From: JAUUZQ01 sp964538375 | GTDB taxonomy: Bacteria > Bacteroidota > Bacteroidia > Bacteroidales > GCA-2748055 | DNA: 64,000 bases | Direction of reading: 5' to 3' | Assembly: GCA_964538375.1 (NCBI GenBank) | Contig: CAZIFQ010000001.1 | Location: 62,001-126,000, forward strand | Part shown: positions 44,894-55,228 of the stretch, in pieces | Layout: every line of letters starts with the position of its first letter | How positions within the stretch are numbered: the first letter of the stretch is position 1 | Notes under the pieces: generated by a model | What the model saw: the letters and a program-made list of their open reading frames with translations, nothing else | Told to the model about the DNA's origin: nothing | Databases searched by the model: none | Translations under genes and position numbers: made by a program

Positions 44894-47800
44894 ATGCATA
44901 ATTTCAGAAAATATAATCTCATATTAGGATGGCTTAGTTTCTTCATAGCCCTTGTAGTATATCTTCTCACCATTGAGCCCTCAGTAAGTTTGTGGGATTG
45001 TGGTGAATTTATTGCAAGCTCGTATAAACTGCAGGTTGGACACCCTCCTGGAGCGCCTCTCTTTCTCCTGATGGGAAGATTGTTTTCACTGTTTGCCAGT
45101 GATCCTGCTAATGTGGCAAAAATGTATAATGCATTTTCTGCTACAACCAGCGCTTTCACTATCCTGTTTCTTTTCTGGACCATCAGCCATCTTCTCAAAA
45201 AAATATATATCAAAAGTAATGCTGACTATACCCTAAATAATTACATCCTGATATTGGGTAGCTCACTTGTTGGAGCGTTGGCCTATACTTTCTCAGATAC
45301 TTTCTGGTTTTCAGCAGTGGAAGGTGAGGTTTACGCCACTTCTTCATTGTTCACGGCCGTGGTATTCTGGGCCATATTAAAGTGGGAGAACATTGCAGAT
45401 GAAAAAAATGCCAACAGGTGGTTGATCCTTATTGCCTACCTCATTGGTCTGTCTATTGGTGTTCACCTCCTGAACCTCCTTGCCATACCGGCTATCGTAC
45501 TGGTATATTACTTCAAAAAATACGAAGTAACACGAAAGGGACTTGCCCTTGCCATCGGTGCCGGTGTAGTGATCCTTGGAACCATCAATTATATCATAAT
45601 ACCTGGATTGGTAACTGTTGCTACCTGGTTTGAGCTCCTTTTCACTAATTCCTTCGGCTTTCATTATAATACTGGAATTGTGATCTATGTAATCCTGCTT
45701 CTGGGAGCTCTTGTATTAGGTATATACATGACCCAGTTCAAGAATAAAAACGTACTTGCCAATACAATACTTCTCTGTTTAACAGTGATCATCATTGGAT
45801 ACTCATCCTATGCTATGGTTGTTGTTCGTTCCCTGGCTGAGCCTCCTATGAATGAAAACAAACCCGAAAATGCTTTCGCGCTCCTCTCCTATCTCAACCG
45901 GGACCAATATGGTGATCGCCCGCTTGTAACCGGAAATCAATACAATGCGGAAGTCGTTGATGTTGAGTATAAAAAGCCGATTTACGTTCTGAATAAAAAA
46001 GATAATAAATACGAAATCGCTAACCGTAAACCGGAGCTTATCTATAGTGAAAAGGGAATATTACTTCCCCGAATGTACAGCAGGGATCCCCGGCACAAAC
46101 AAGCTTATAAAGAATTTGGTTCTATAAAAGACCCGAATAATCCGACCTATCTTGATAATGTAGAATTCTTCTTCCGATACCAGGTTGGACATATGTATTT
46201 CCGGTACTTTATGTGGAACTTCGTCGGGCGACAGAACGATGTTCAGGGCCACGGAAACATTCTCAATGGAAATTGGATCAGCGGCATCAAAGCTATTGAT
46301 AAGGCCTTTGTTGGAAATCAGAAGCAGCTGACAACGGAGATGGCCAATCATCCGGCAAGAAACACTTATTTCTTTCTCCCGCTAATCCTGGGAATTATAG
46401 GGATGTTTTTCCATTTGAAACGTCATATTAAGGATTTCTGGGTCGTCATGTTCCTGTTTATTTTAACAGGGGTTGCCATTGTGGTATACCTGAATCAAGC
46501 TCCATATCAGCCGAGAGAAAGGGATTATGCCTATGCGGCATCGTTTTATTCATTCTCCATATGGGTAGGAATGGGAGTGGCAGGACTGGCAAATATTCTT
46601 TCACGCTGGTTCAAGGGAAATGTACCGGCTATAGTGAGTTTCCTGATTGCCTTCTTAGCGGCACCTGTGCTTATGGGAACTCAGAATTGGGATGATCATG
46701 ACCGGTCGGGAAGATATACTGCAAGGGATATTGCCCGAAATTACCTGGAGTCATGTGATGAAAATGCTATTCTCTATACTGTTGGAGACAACGACACATT
46801 TCCACTGTGGTATATACAGGATGTTGAAGGAGTCCGCACTGACGTCAGGGTTGTAAATATGATGCTCTTCAATACCGAATGGCATATAAATCAGATGAAG
46901 AAGAAGTCATATAAATCGAATCCTCTACCCATCTCTTTGCCTTTTGATAAGTATAAAGACGGAACCAATAATTCCATTTACGTTAGGGAAAACGAGAGGT
47001 GGGCCACTGTAGACTATATTTCCTCCTTTATAAAAAGTGAAGACAAAAGAACCAAGCTACAGCTAAGAAATCATGAATACGTCGACTTTATTCCTACCAA
47101 TAAAATAGTTATTGAGGTTGATTCTGCCGCTGTAATTGACAATAAAATTATTCAGCCAAAGGATGCCGATAAAATGGTGAAGGAAGTCCGGATTCAACTC
47201 AGTCCGAACGCGCAGATTCTGAAGGGAAATATTGCACAAATTGACATCTTTGCTCAAAACGACTGGAAACGGCCTGTTTATTTTACTTCAGGAGGATTTG
47301 ACGGCAGTCTTGGGCTGGAAAACTATTATCAACTGGAAGGCCTGGCCTATAAAGTTGTACCCATATATACTCCTCGTGAAAGCATTCTAGTAATGGGAAG
47401 AATAGATACAGACAAGATGTATGAAAATGTGATGAACAAGTTCACCTGGGGACGAATGAATGAACCAGACGTAACCCTGGATTATTACACCATCAGAACG
47501 CTATCAGTAATCAGGTTCAGGAGTTTGCATACACGACTTGCCCTTGCCCTTCTTGAAGAAGGAGATACAGTGAAAGCTGTTAATGTACTGAATCGATGCA
47601 TGGAGCTTTCACCCAACGATGTTTTGCCTTACGACAGGTTTGTTGCCGGCTTAACCTTCCCTGATGGCAATGGTAACACCATCCACCATGAAGGTATCAT
47701 TGAAGCATACTTCAAGTGCGGTGAAACAAAGGAAGCCAATAAGATTCTTGTAGAATATAACCTTATACTTGACGAAAGACTAAACTATTATAAATCATTG

Positions 47801-47926
47801 AACCGACGGCTCTTTGAAAATGTACAACAGGACTGGTACGAGGTGATGGCCCAGATTGAGGAGCTCCAGGCATTGGTGCGCAAGTATGGCAGTAATAGCG
47901 GAGATTTGTTGGAATTGGGGATGTAG
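44894..47926 (+). CDS. DUF2723 polytopic membrane protein (PMT-like glycosyltransferase)
   Basis: The 1010-residue protein belongs to the DUF2723 family of GT-C-type enzymes found in Bacteroidota. The start LGWLSFFIALVVYLLTIEPS is followed by VSLWDCGEFIASSYKLQVGH, where the acidic Asp-Cys-Gly-Glu loop lies after the first membrane helix, as in protein-O-mannosyltransferases. About eleven membrane segments end near residue 600, and a large soluble C-terminal part (about 610-1010) includes a TPR-like helical stretch (LALALLEEGDTVKAVNVLNR). Bacteroidota use such enzymes in protein O-glycosylation or surface glycan assembly; the sugar donor is likely a polyprenyl-phosphate sugar. The prenyl synthase gene that follows is on the opposite strand. 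Confidence 0.88.
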   Translation: MHNFRKYNLILGWLSFFIALVVYLLTIEPSVSLWDCGEFIASSYKLQVGHPPGAPLFLLMGRLFSLFASDPANVAKMYNAFSATTSAFTILFLFWTISHLLKKIYIKSNADYTLNNYILILGSSLVGALAYTFSDTFWFSAVEGEVYATSSLFTAVVFWAILKWENIADEKNANRWLILIAYLIGLSIGVHLLNLLAIPAIVLVYYFKKYEVTRKGLALAIGAGVVILGTINYIIIPGLVTVATWFELLFTNSFGFHYNTGIVIYVILLLGALVLGIYMTQFKNKNVLANTILLCLTVIIIGYSSYAMVVVRSLAEPPMNENKPENAFALLSYLNRDQYGDRPLVTGNQYNAEVVDVEYKKPIYVLNKKDNKYEIANRKPELIYSEKGILLPRMYSRDPRHKQAYKEFGSIKDPNNPTYLDNVEFFFRYQVGHMYFRYFMWNFVGRQNDVQGHGNILNGNWISGIKAIDKAFVGNQKQLTTEMANHPARNTYFFLPLILGIIGMFFHLKRHIKDFWVVMFLFILTGVAIVVYLNQAPYQPRERDYAYAASFYSFSIWVGMGVAGLANILSRWFKGNVPAIVSFLIAFLAAPVLMGTQNWDDHDRSGRYTARDIARNYLESCDENAILYTVGDNDTFPLWYIQDVEGVRTDVRVVNMMLFNTEWHINQMKKKSYKSNPLPISLPFDKYKDGTNNSIYVRENERWATVDYISSFIKSEDKRTKLQLRNHEYVDFIPTNKIVIEVDSAAVIDNKIIQPKDADKMVKEVRIQLSPNAQILKGNIAQIDIFAQNDWKRPVYFTSGGFDGSLGLENYYQLEGLAYKVVPIYTPRESILVMGRIDTDKMYENVMNKFTWGRMNEPDVTLDYYTIRTLSVIRFRSLHTRLALALLEEGDTVKAVNVLNRCMELSPNDVLPYDRFVAGLTFPDGNGNTIHHEGIIEAYFKCGETKEANKILVEYNLILDERLNYYKSLNRRLFENVQQDWYEVMAQIEELQALVRKYGSNSGDLLELGM

Positions 47927-47950
47927 CAAGCCAGTAGGCAGTGGGTAATG

Positions 47951-48925
47951 CTACTTCTTCCTGGTTAGCAGGTATTCTGCAAAGCTGAACAATTCCGTTT
48001 TATCTTCATCGGGCCTGTTGAGATTCCTGAGGTTTTCAATAGCTTCATCGTAGTAGAGATGAATCATCTTATTGACAATGGATTTAATATCCAGGGCATC
48101 AAAAATCTCAATCACTGCGCAAACTTTCTTCTGAGCATCAAAATCCTTTATTGTCAGCCAGTGCATGAGCGTTTTCTTTTGCTCTTTATTGCCTTCACGC
48201 AAAGCGGCAATCATTAGAATGGTCTTTTTATTATCAATAATATCCATTCCTGTTTTCTTACCAAATTCCTCCTGCTTACCATAAGTATCCAACAGATCGT
48301 CCTGCAATTGGAAAGCTATTCCCATATTCTTGCCAAACCGGTACAGGTCTTCGGCATCTTTTTCTGCCGCCCCACCAAGCATAGCGCCAATCTTTAAGCT
48401 TGCAGCAATAAGAACGGCTGTTTTTAACTCAATCATTCTAAGATATTCCTCTTCTTCAACCATCACGCGGGACTCAAAATTCATATCAAATTGTTGTCCT
48501 TCACACACTTCGACTGCTGTCTTGGTAAATACATCATTGACATTTCTCAACACGGCTCCCGGAGATTCATTAATGAGACGGGACGCAAGCATAGACATCA
48601 CATCACCAGACAAAAGAGCTATATTCTCATCCCACTTATGATGTACGGTTGGCTTTCCTCTCCGTAATTCCGATTTATCCATAATATCGTCATGGAGAAG
48701 GGTGAAGTTATGAAAGATCTCAATGGCCAGTGCAGGAAAGACGGCCGATGCCGTTGATCCACCAAAAAGATCACAAGCAAGTAGAACCAATGCAGGTCTG
48801 ACTCTTTTTCCGCCTATTGAAAGAATATATTTTACCGGCTCATAAAGCTCTTTTGGCTCACCAGGCAGGTTAAGATTTTGTAGTCTTTTCTCAATCAGAG
48901 CTTGCGCTTCTTGCAGTGTTAACAT
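47951..48925 (-). CDS. Polyprenyl (geranylgeranyl/farnesyl-type) diphosphate synthase
   Basis: The 324-residue enzyme condenses isopentenyl diphosphate with an allylic diphosphate. The first Asp-rich motif is FTLLHDDIMDKSELRRGKPT (near residue 76) and the second is FQLQDDLLDTYG; GGKRVRPALVLLAC precedes them. The residue five before the first motif, Phe or Asn in IFHNFTLLHDD, would set chain length, but product length cannot be fixed by eye; octaprenyl or short C15-C20 are open. Downstream roles are quinone, undecaprenyl carrier or carotenoid synthesis. It converges with the DUF2723 gene, with 24 bases between, where a GGCAGTGGG unit like that at 13.9 kb is found. Confidence 0.9.
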   Translation of the reverse strand: MLTLQEAQALIEKRLQNLNLPGEPKELYEPVKYILSIGGKRVRPALVLLACDLFGGSTASAVFPALAIEIFHNFTLLHDDIMDKSELRRGKPTVHHKWDENIALLSGDVMSMLASRLINESPGAVLRNVNDVFTKTAVEVCEGQQFDMNFESRVMVEEEEYLRMIELKTAVLIAASLKIGAMLGGAAEKDAEDLYRFGKNMGIAFQLQDDLLDTYGKQEEFGKKTGMDIIDNKKTILMIAALREGNKEQKKTLMHWLTIKDFDAQKKVCAVIEIFDALDIKSIVNKMIHLYYDEAIENLRNLNRPDEDKTELFSFAEYLLTRKK

Positions 48926-49105
48926 CTTAAAAATGATTTATATAGTACCCATTTATCAGAACGGAGACGAAGTTACTTCCATTTTTATCTGTTACCAAGC
49001 AATATCACATAAAAATTTGGCACAATGCTTGTCCTTACTATTAACAAATTCATAACAGGGTTATTTCCTTATTATGATTAAATTTGCACCTTCTATAATA
49101 ATTTG

Positions 49106-50575
49106 ATGTACATGGCGAAGAAAAGACTACAAATTTTAATCAGCACCCTTCTGCTTACTGCTGTTACATTATCTGCCCAGGGATATAAAATTGGAATTAA
49201 CGCTCCTGATTTTGCCGGCAAGCAGATAATTATTGCCGAATATTTCACTTCCAGGATGGTCCCGAAAGATACCCTGGATCTAAACATCCTTGGTACAGGA
49301 ACATTTTCAGGGGAGGAGGCCTTTGATGGCGGATTATATGTCCTCTATTTTGATCAGGGTCATTTTTTTGATTTTATGATCGGGGATGACCAGGAATTTA
49401 AAATCCGTGTGGACAGCACTGACTTCACAAAGCTTACAAAGTTCGAAGGATCTGAGGACAATCAGCTTTTTTTTAAATATAAATCATTTCTGTCTGAGAA
49501 AAGGACAGCACAACAGGGTTTTGCGCAAGGGCTTAAAGATACATCCTCTGCTAAAGATTCTGCCAGAATACGTAAAGAAATAGATGCATTAAATTTAGAG
49601 ATGAAAGATTTTACCAATAATATGATTGATTCAAATCCTGATCTCTTTGTTACAACTTTTCTTAAGGCAATGAAAGAGGTGAAAGCCCCGAAAGAGGTAC
49701 TGGTAGGAACAGACAGGCAGAAAGATTCGATACAATATATGTACTATAAGAATCATTATTTCGACTATTTCAACATTTCTGATCTCAGGTTGCTACACAC
49801 ACCAATATATGAACCCAAAATTAAGACGTTTATCAACCGTGTAGCTTTCCAACACCCCGACTCACTCATCGTTTCAGTAGATTTTCTATTAGAAAAATCC
49901 AGGTCTGACGAAGCCCTCTTCAGATATATGCTAATAACACTTTTCAATAATTTTGCAGAGAGTAAGATGATGGGAATGGACAAGGTGTATTTTCATATCG
50001 CTCAAAAATATTATATTCCGGAAGCCACATGGAGCAGTCCTGAATTTATCGAAGAGCTGAAGCAAAATTATGAAAAAACAAAACTAACGTTTATCGGAAA
50101 TACTGCTCCAAATTTTGTGCTAAAGCGGCTTCCTAAGGACCATTTCATAATGGCACAAATGGACACGGCCATAAAGAGAGATCCGCACATTGGGAGTGAT
50201 TTCTTCATGTACCAGGTAAAAGCCGAATTTACCCTGATCTATTTTTGGGAAGCCGATTGCGGTCACTGTAAGAAATCAACTCCCGCACTATATGAAGTGT
50301 TTGAAAAATATAAGGATCAAGGTGTCCAGGTAATTGCCGTTCACGTAATTAATTCTGTTGAAGGTAAAGAGAAGTGGGTCAATTTTGTAAATGAGTATGA
50401 GATCTATGATTGGATTAATTGCTGGAGTCCCTATAACAATGATTTCAGGAACTCATACAACCTGAACAGCTTCCCCCAACTCTTCCTCCTGGATAAGGAC
50501 AAAATCATAAAGGCAAAAAATATTTCCGCTGAACAGGCAGACAGCATACTGGAAAACCTTATTGAAACAAAATAA
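49106..50575 (+). CDS. TlpA/thioredoxin-like protein with DUF4369 and DUF5106 domains
   Basis: The 489-residue exported protein has a signal peptide (AKKRLQILISTLLLTAVTLS then AQG), an N-terminal DUF4369-type beta domain (about residues 25-130), a helical DUF5106-like region (about 140-330) and a C-terminal thioredoxin fold with the active site ADCGHCKKSTP (Cys-x2-Cys) and a cis-Pro in SFPQLFLLDKDK. It probably acts in the periplasm in thiol-disulphide exchange or peroxide/organelle-like reduction. Starts at ATG 49106 or ATG 49112 are equally likely. TAAATTTG at 49079-49086 may be its -7 element. It stands 18 bases before carA, so co-transcription with carAB is possible. Confidence 0.88.
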   Translation: MYMAKKRLQILISTLLLTAVTLSAQGYKIGINAPDFAGKQIIIAEYFTSRMVPKDTLDLNILGTGTFSGEEAFDGGLYVLYFDQGHFFDFMIGDDQEFKIRVDSTDFTKLTKFEGSEDNQLFFKYKSFLSEKRTAQQGFAQGLKDTSSAKDSARIRKEIDALNLEMKDFTNNMIDSNPDLFVTTFLKAMKEVKAPKEVLVGTDRQKDSIQYMYYKNHYFDYFNISDLRLLHTPIYEPKIKTFINRVAFQHPDSLIVSVDFLLEKSRSDEALFRYMLITLFNNFAESKMMGMDKVYFHIAQKYYIPEATWSSPEFIEELKQNYEKTKLTFIGNTAPNFVLKRLPKDHFIMAQMDTAIKRDPHIGSDFFMYQVKAEFTLIYFWEADCGHCKKSTPALYEVFEKYKDQGVQVIAVHVINSVEGKEKWVNFVNEYEIYDWINCWSPYNNDFRNSYNLNSFPQLFLLDKDKIIKAKNISAEQADSILENLIETK

Positions 50576-50593
50576 TACCCTATTACATTACGC

Positions 50594-51673
50594 ATGGAAT
50601 ATCCAAGAATCCAACTCAAACTAGAAGACGGCAGCACTTACCTGGGTTACTCATTTGGCCATGAAGGAAGTATTGCCGGTGAAGTGGTTTTTAACACAGC
50701 AATGACAGGTTATCCGGAGAGCTTGACAGATCCGTCATACAAGGGCCAGATTCTCGTGTTAACCTATCCTATCATTGGAAATTATGGTGTTCCTAATGAA
50801 GCATTGGAAGATAAAATGTTTCGCTTTTTCGAATCCTCAAAATTGCATATCTCTGCTCTTATAATAAGTGATTATTCCGCTGAATATTCTCACTGGAATG
50901 CAGAAAAAAGTCTCGGCGAATGGCTTAAGAAAAACAGGATACCAGGTATCTTCGGCCTTGATACAAGGATGTTAACCAAGATCTTGAGAGAAAAAGGATC
51001 CATGCTGGGAAAGGTAATATACAATAATGTCGAGCCCGAATGGTATGATCCTAACCAGGAAAACCTGGTTGCGAGTGTATCTATCGATAAGAAAGAAATT
51101 TACGGCAGCGGGAAAAACAAAATTCTACTTATCGACTGTGGTGTGAAGTATAATATTATCAGGTATCTTCTGGAGAGAGATACGACTGTAATACGTGTAC
51201 CCTTCGATCATGACCTGGAAAAGGAGGAATACGACGGACTCTTTATTTCCAATGGTCCCGGCGACCCAAAACAGTGCCAGGCAACCATAGATAAGCTGTC
51301 AAAATCCTTTGAAAAAGATATTCCCATCTTTGGCATCTGCCTTGGAAATCAGTTGATGGCCCTTGCTGCAGGAGCTAATACCTACAAACTGAAATACGGT
51401 CACCGTAGTCATAACCAACCAGTGCTCGAGGTAGGTACCGACAAAGCATATATCACCTCACAGAATCATGGTTTTGCTATCGACAATGAATCATTATCTG
51501 ATGAATGGGATCCTCTCTTTATCAACCTTAATGACAACACCAACGAAGGAATGAAACACACTTCAAAGCCTTTCTTTTCAACGCAGTTTCACCCGGAGGC
51601 TTCTGGCGGACCAACAGATACTGCACATCTTTTTGATGATTTTATTGATATGGTGGAGAAAAATAAGAAATAA
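50594..51673 (+). CDS. carA: Carbamoyl-phosphate synthase small subunit
   Basis: The glutaminase subunit supplies ammonia to CarB for carbamoyl phosphate, used for arginine and pyrimidine synthesis. The N-terminal domain begins IQLKLEDGSTYLGYSFGHEG and includes GEVVFNTAMTGYPESLTDPS. The class I amidotransferase domain has the nucleophile Cys in IFGICLGNQLMALAAGA (about Cys248), an earlier LFISNGPGDPKQC loop, and the His-Glu pair in QFHPEASGGPTDT. Length of 359 residues is normal. It is 18 bases behind the thioredoxin gene; carB follows after a 339-base gap, long for a carAB pair. Confidence 0.96.
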   Translation: MEYPRIQLKLEDGSTYLGYSFGHEGSIAGEVVFNTAMTGYPESLTDPSYKGQILVLTYPIIGNYGVPNEALEDKMFRFFESSKLHISALIISDYSAEYSHWNAEKSLGEWLKKNRIPGIFGLDTRMLTKILREKGSMLGKVIYNNVEPEWYDPNQENLVASVSIDKKEIYGSGKNKILLIDCGVKYNIIRYLLERDTTVIRVPFDHDLEKEEYDGLFISNGPGDPKQCQATIDKLSKSFEKDIPIFGICLGNQLMALAAGANTYKLKYGHRSHNQPVLEVGTDKAYITSQNHGFAIDNESLSDEWDPLFINLNDNTNEGMKHTSKPFFSTQFHPEASGGPTDTAHLFDDFIDMVEKNKK

Positions 51674-52012
51674 TTACTGAAACGCGCCATGTGTGTCTTG
51701 GCATTATAAACAATCTTTGTGGCCATCTCGAAAAATCTCTACTATAATACGGTTGGAATTAAAGGCCTCCTTCCCTCCCCTGTGCAAAATCGATGGATAC
51801 AAACCCATTAAACGGGGGGCTTTCCGTTTCTGAAACTTCCGTGCCCTGGTTCTCAGTAAGAATATAAACATAAGCCTTTTCATTATCCGGCATTTTTGCC
51901 ATTTTTATCAGATTAATACCATACTGTCTGTTTTTTTTTAATTTTAAACCCCGAATTGTAATGATCTTTTTCTAACAAGGGTCAGAACGCAGTATTTCAT
52001 TAAAACATTACA
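51674..52012. other. carA-carB intergenic region
   Basis: This 339-base gap holds no clear protein gene on the plus strand. On the minus strand a 47-codon frame, 51759-51902 (starts MAKMPDNEKAYVYILTENQG, ends GREGGL), has plausible codon use but no support from homology or a clear promoter; it could be a real small gene or chance. A T-rich stretch near 51935-51950 (TGTTTTTTTT) is the most noticeable sequence otherwise. No riboswitch or terminator hairpin stands out. Confidence 0.35.
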
Positions 52013-55000
52013 ATGATCGACAACATTAAGAAAGTTCTCATTCTCGGTTCGGGAGCACTAAAAATCGGTGAAGCAGGGGAATTTGATTATTCTGGCTCAC
52101 AGGCACTTAAAGCGCTTAAAGAAGAAGGGGTCTATACCATTCTCATCAATCCTAATATTGCGACTGTTCAGACATCTGAAGATGTTGCGGATCAAATATA
52201 TTTCTTACCAATTACTCCATATTTCGTTGAGAAAGTAATCATCAAAGAAAAGCCGGATGGTATTCTCCTGGCCTTTGGCGGTCAAACAGCACTTAACTGC
52301 GGTGTTGAACTGTACAATAATGACATCCTTAAAAAATATAATGTTGAAGTGTTGGGAACACCGGTCCAGGCCATCATGGATACTGAAGATCGTGAGTTAT
52401 TTTCCGGCAAGCTTAAGGAAATAAATGTAAAAACACCAAAAAGTGTCGCTTGTACCTCAATCGATGAGGCAAAAGCCGCAGCTAATAAACTTGGATTTCC
52501 TATCATTATCAGGGCTGCTTATACTTTAGGCGGACAGGGAAGCGGATTTTGCAATAACGACAAAGAACTACAGAACCTGGCTGCCAATGCATTTTCATAT
52601 TCAAAACAGATTCTCGTTGAAGAATCATTGAAAGGATGGAAAGAGGTAGAATACGAGGTTGTCAGAGACCGCTTCGATAATTGTATTACTGTTTGTAACA
52701 TGGAGAATTTCGATCCCCTGGGAATACATACGGGGGAGAGTATTGTGGTTGCTCCTTCGCAGACGCTTACCAACAATGAATATCATAAGCTAAGAAAACT
52801 GGCCATAGAAATTATTCGCCACATTGGTATTGTAGGAGAGTGTAATGTACAGTATGCCCTGGATCCGGAATCAGAAGATTACAGGGTAATTGAGGTTAAT
52901 GCGCGACTTTCCCGTTCATCTGCATTGGCATCGAAAGCTACCGGTTATCCCCTGGCTTTTATTGCTGCCAAACTTGGGCTGGGCTATGGACTTCATCAAT
53001 TAAGAAATTCGATTACAAAAACTACTTCGGCCTTCTTCGAGCCCTCCCTGGATTATATAGTTTGTAAGATACCACGTTGGGACCTGAATAAGTTTGCCGG
53101 GGTTTCTAAGCTGATTGACTCAAGCATGAAGTCGGTAGGTGAGGTGATGTCTATTGGACGAACTTTCGAAGAAGCCATTCAGAAAGGTATCAGAATGATC
53201 GGTCAGGGTATGCATGGTTTCGTTGGCAATCACAACCTTGATTTTGAGGATATAGACAAAGAGCTTACAGAACCAACTGATATGCGTATCCTGGTTATTG
53301 AAAAAGCATTTGAAAAAGGATATACTGTAGATAAAATACATGACCTCACCAAGATAGATAGCTGGTTCCTGGTGAAGCTGAAGAAAATTTTTGATTTGAA
53401 AAATAAGCTGGAGACGGTCCCTTCATTGGAAAAATTGGAAGATGAACTATTACTGCAAGCAAAACAAGCTGGTTTCAGCGACTTCCAGGTAGCTCGAATC
53501 GTAATGAAGGGAGGTGATGTAACTTCAAATCTTATTACTGTTCGTAAGCACCGTAAAAAACGAAACATCGTCCCTTATGTAAAACAGATAGATACCCTGG
53601 CTGCCGAATATCCGGCACAGACCAATTATCTCTATCTTACTTATAGCGGCGCTGAACATGACATTGAATTTTTCAATGATCAGCGTTCTGTAGTTGTGCT
53701 AGGTTCAGGTGCATACAGAATAGGAAGCAGTGTGGAATTCGACTGGTGCAGCGTAAATGCCCTGAAAACCATAAATGACGAAGGCTACCGATCCATCATG
53801 ATCAACTACAATCCTGAAACCGTTTCTACTGATTATGATATGTGTGACCGCCTCTATTTCGATGAATTATCCTTTGAACGTGTAATGGACATACATGACC
53901 TGGAGACTCCAAAAGGTATAATTGTCTCTGTGGGAGGACAGATACCAAACAACCTGGCCATGAGATTACATAGTGAAAATGTGAATATCCTTGGTACATC
54001 TCCTGAATCGATTGACAATGCTGAGAACAGGCACAAATTTTCCATGCTGCTTGATAATTTAAAGATTGACCAACCTCGCTGGAAAGAGTTAAGCAGTTTA
54101 GCAGGAATCAATGATTTCGCAAAGGAAGTTGGATTCCCCCTTTTAGTTAGACCTTCTTATGTGCTGTCTGGAGCTGCCATGAATGTGGTTTCAAACAGCG
54201 AAGAGTTGGAGCATTTTTTAACGCTGGCTGCCAAAGTATCAAAACAGTACCCGGTTGTTGTCTCAGAATTCATTGAACAGGCCAAAGAAATTGAAATTGA
54301 TGCCGTTGCGAAGGATGGGGAATTATTCTCTTATGCCCTCTCTGAGCATGTAGAATTTGCTGGCGTGCACTCCGGTGATGCTACCATGGTGTTCCCTCCC
54401 CAGAAAATATATTTTGAGACTGTAAGGAGAATCAAGAAAATTGCAAAAGATCTTGCCCGGGCGCTTGAAATATCCGGTCCGTTTAACATGCAATTCCTTG
54501 CAAAAGACAACAGTATTAAAGTAATAGAATGTAATCTCCGTGCATCAAGGAGTATGCCTTTTGTATCAAAAGTTTTGAAGGCGAATCTCATAGACCAGGC
54601 CACACGAATCATGTTAAAAGTACCTGTAGAAAAACCGCATAAATCTATTTTTGATCTTGATTACATTGGCTGCAAAGCACCTCAATTTTCATTTTCAAGA
54701 TTGAAAAAAGCAGATCCCGTATTAGGAGTAGATATGTCTTCTACAGGAGAAGTAGGATGTATTGGGGACAATTACTATGATGCCATTTTAAAAGCCATGC
54801 TCTCCGTCGGCTATACTATTCCAAAGAAAAACATTTTACTTTCAACTGGTGGAATACGATCAAAGGTCGAGCTGGTTAATTCATGTAAGATGTTGGTAGA
54901 AAAAGGTTACCAGCTGTATGCCACACATGGCACCCATGAATTCCTCAAGCTAAACGGCATTGATTCCATTGACCTGGCATGGCCTGATGAAGATAAGAAA

Positions 55001-55228
55001 CCCAACATCCTGGATTATCTCTCAAGCGGTCAGATAGACCTGGTGATTAACATCCCAAAGGACCTGTCGTCACATGAACTTTCTAACGATTATACAATCC
55101 GCAGAAGTGCTGTTGACTTCAACGTTCCACTCATTACAAATGCCCGACTGGCAAGCGCATTTATTTATGCCTTCTGTAAGATGGAGTTAGATGACATCTC
55201 CATTAAGAGTTGGGCAGAGTACGTATAA
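52013..55228 (+). CDS. carB: Carbamoyl-phosphate synthase large subunit
   Basis: CarB makes carbamoyl phosphate from bicarbonate, ammonia and two ATP. The two homologous ATP-grasp halves are visible: the first begins KKVLILGSGALKIGEAGEFD, and its ATP-grasp loop is TLGGQGSGFCNN; the second begins with SVVVLGSGAYRIGSSVEFDW and has VLSGAAMNVVSN. Metal and phosphate motifs IEVNARLSRSSALASKATGY and IECNLRASRSMPFVSK occur once in each half. The C-terminal 140 residues (KNILLSTGGIRSKVELVNSC) form the allosteric MGS-like domain. Length of 1071 residues is complete. Confidence 0.98.
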   Translation: MIDNIKKVLILGSGALKIGEAGEFDYSGSQALKALKEEGVYTILINPNIATVQTSEDVADQIYFLPITPYFVEKVIIKEKPDGILLAFGGQTALNCGVELYNNDILKKYNVEVLGTPVQAIMDTEDRELFSGKLKEINVKTPKSVACTSIDEAKAAANKLGFPIIIRAAYTLGGQGSGFCNNDKELQNLAANAFSYSKQILVEESLKGWKEVEYEVVRDRFDNCITVCNMENFDPLGIHTGESIVVAPSQTLTNNEYHKLRKLAIEIIRHIGIVGECNVQYALDPESEDYRVIEVNARLSRSSALASKATGYPLAFIAAKLGLGYGLHQLRNSITKTTSAFFEPSLDYIVCKIPRWDLNKFAGVSKLIDSSMKSVGEVMSIGRTFEEAIQKGIRMIGQGMHGFVGNHNLDFEDIDKELTEPTDMRILVIEKAFEKGYTVDKIHDLTKIDSWFLVKLKKIFDLKNKLETVPSLEKLEDELLLQAKQAGFSDFQVARIVMKGGDVTSNLITVRKHRKKRNIVPYVKQIDTLAAEYPAQTNYLYLTYSGAEHDIEFFNDQRSVVVLGSGAYRIGSSVEFDWCSVNALKTINDEGYRSIMINYNPETVSTDYDMCDRLYFDELSFERVMDIHDLETPKGIIVSVGGQIPNNLAMRLHSENVNILGTSPESIDNAENRHKFSMLLDNLKIDQPRWKELSSLAGINDFAKEVGFPLLVRPSYVLSGAAMNVVSNSEELEHFLTLAAKVSKQYPVVVSEFIEQAKEIEIDAVAKDGELFSYALSEHVEFAGVHSGDATMVFPPQKIYFETVRRIKKIAKDLARALEISGPFNMQFLAKDNSIKVIECNLRASRSMPFVSKVLKANLIDQATRIMLKVPVEKPHKSIFDLDYIGCKAPQFSFSRLKKADPVLGVDMSSTGEVGCIGDNYYDAILKAMLSVGYTIPKKNILLSTGGIRSKVELVNSCKMLVEKGYQLYATHGTHEFLKLNGIDSIDLAWPDEDKKPNILDYLSSGQIDLVINIPKDLSSHELSNDYTIRRSAVDFNVPLITNARLASAFIYAFCKMELDDISIKSWAEYV

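Noticed and set aside
44692..45213. A 173-codon minus-strand frame across the start of the DUF2723 gene
   Set aside because: It is antisense to a conserved membrane-protein start and shows no protein character.
53230..53568. A 112-codon minus-strand frame inside carB
   Set aside because: carB is complete and conserved across this stretch; the antisense frame has low-complexity Ser/Phe content.
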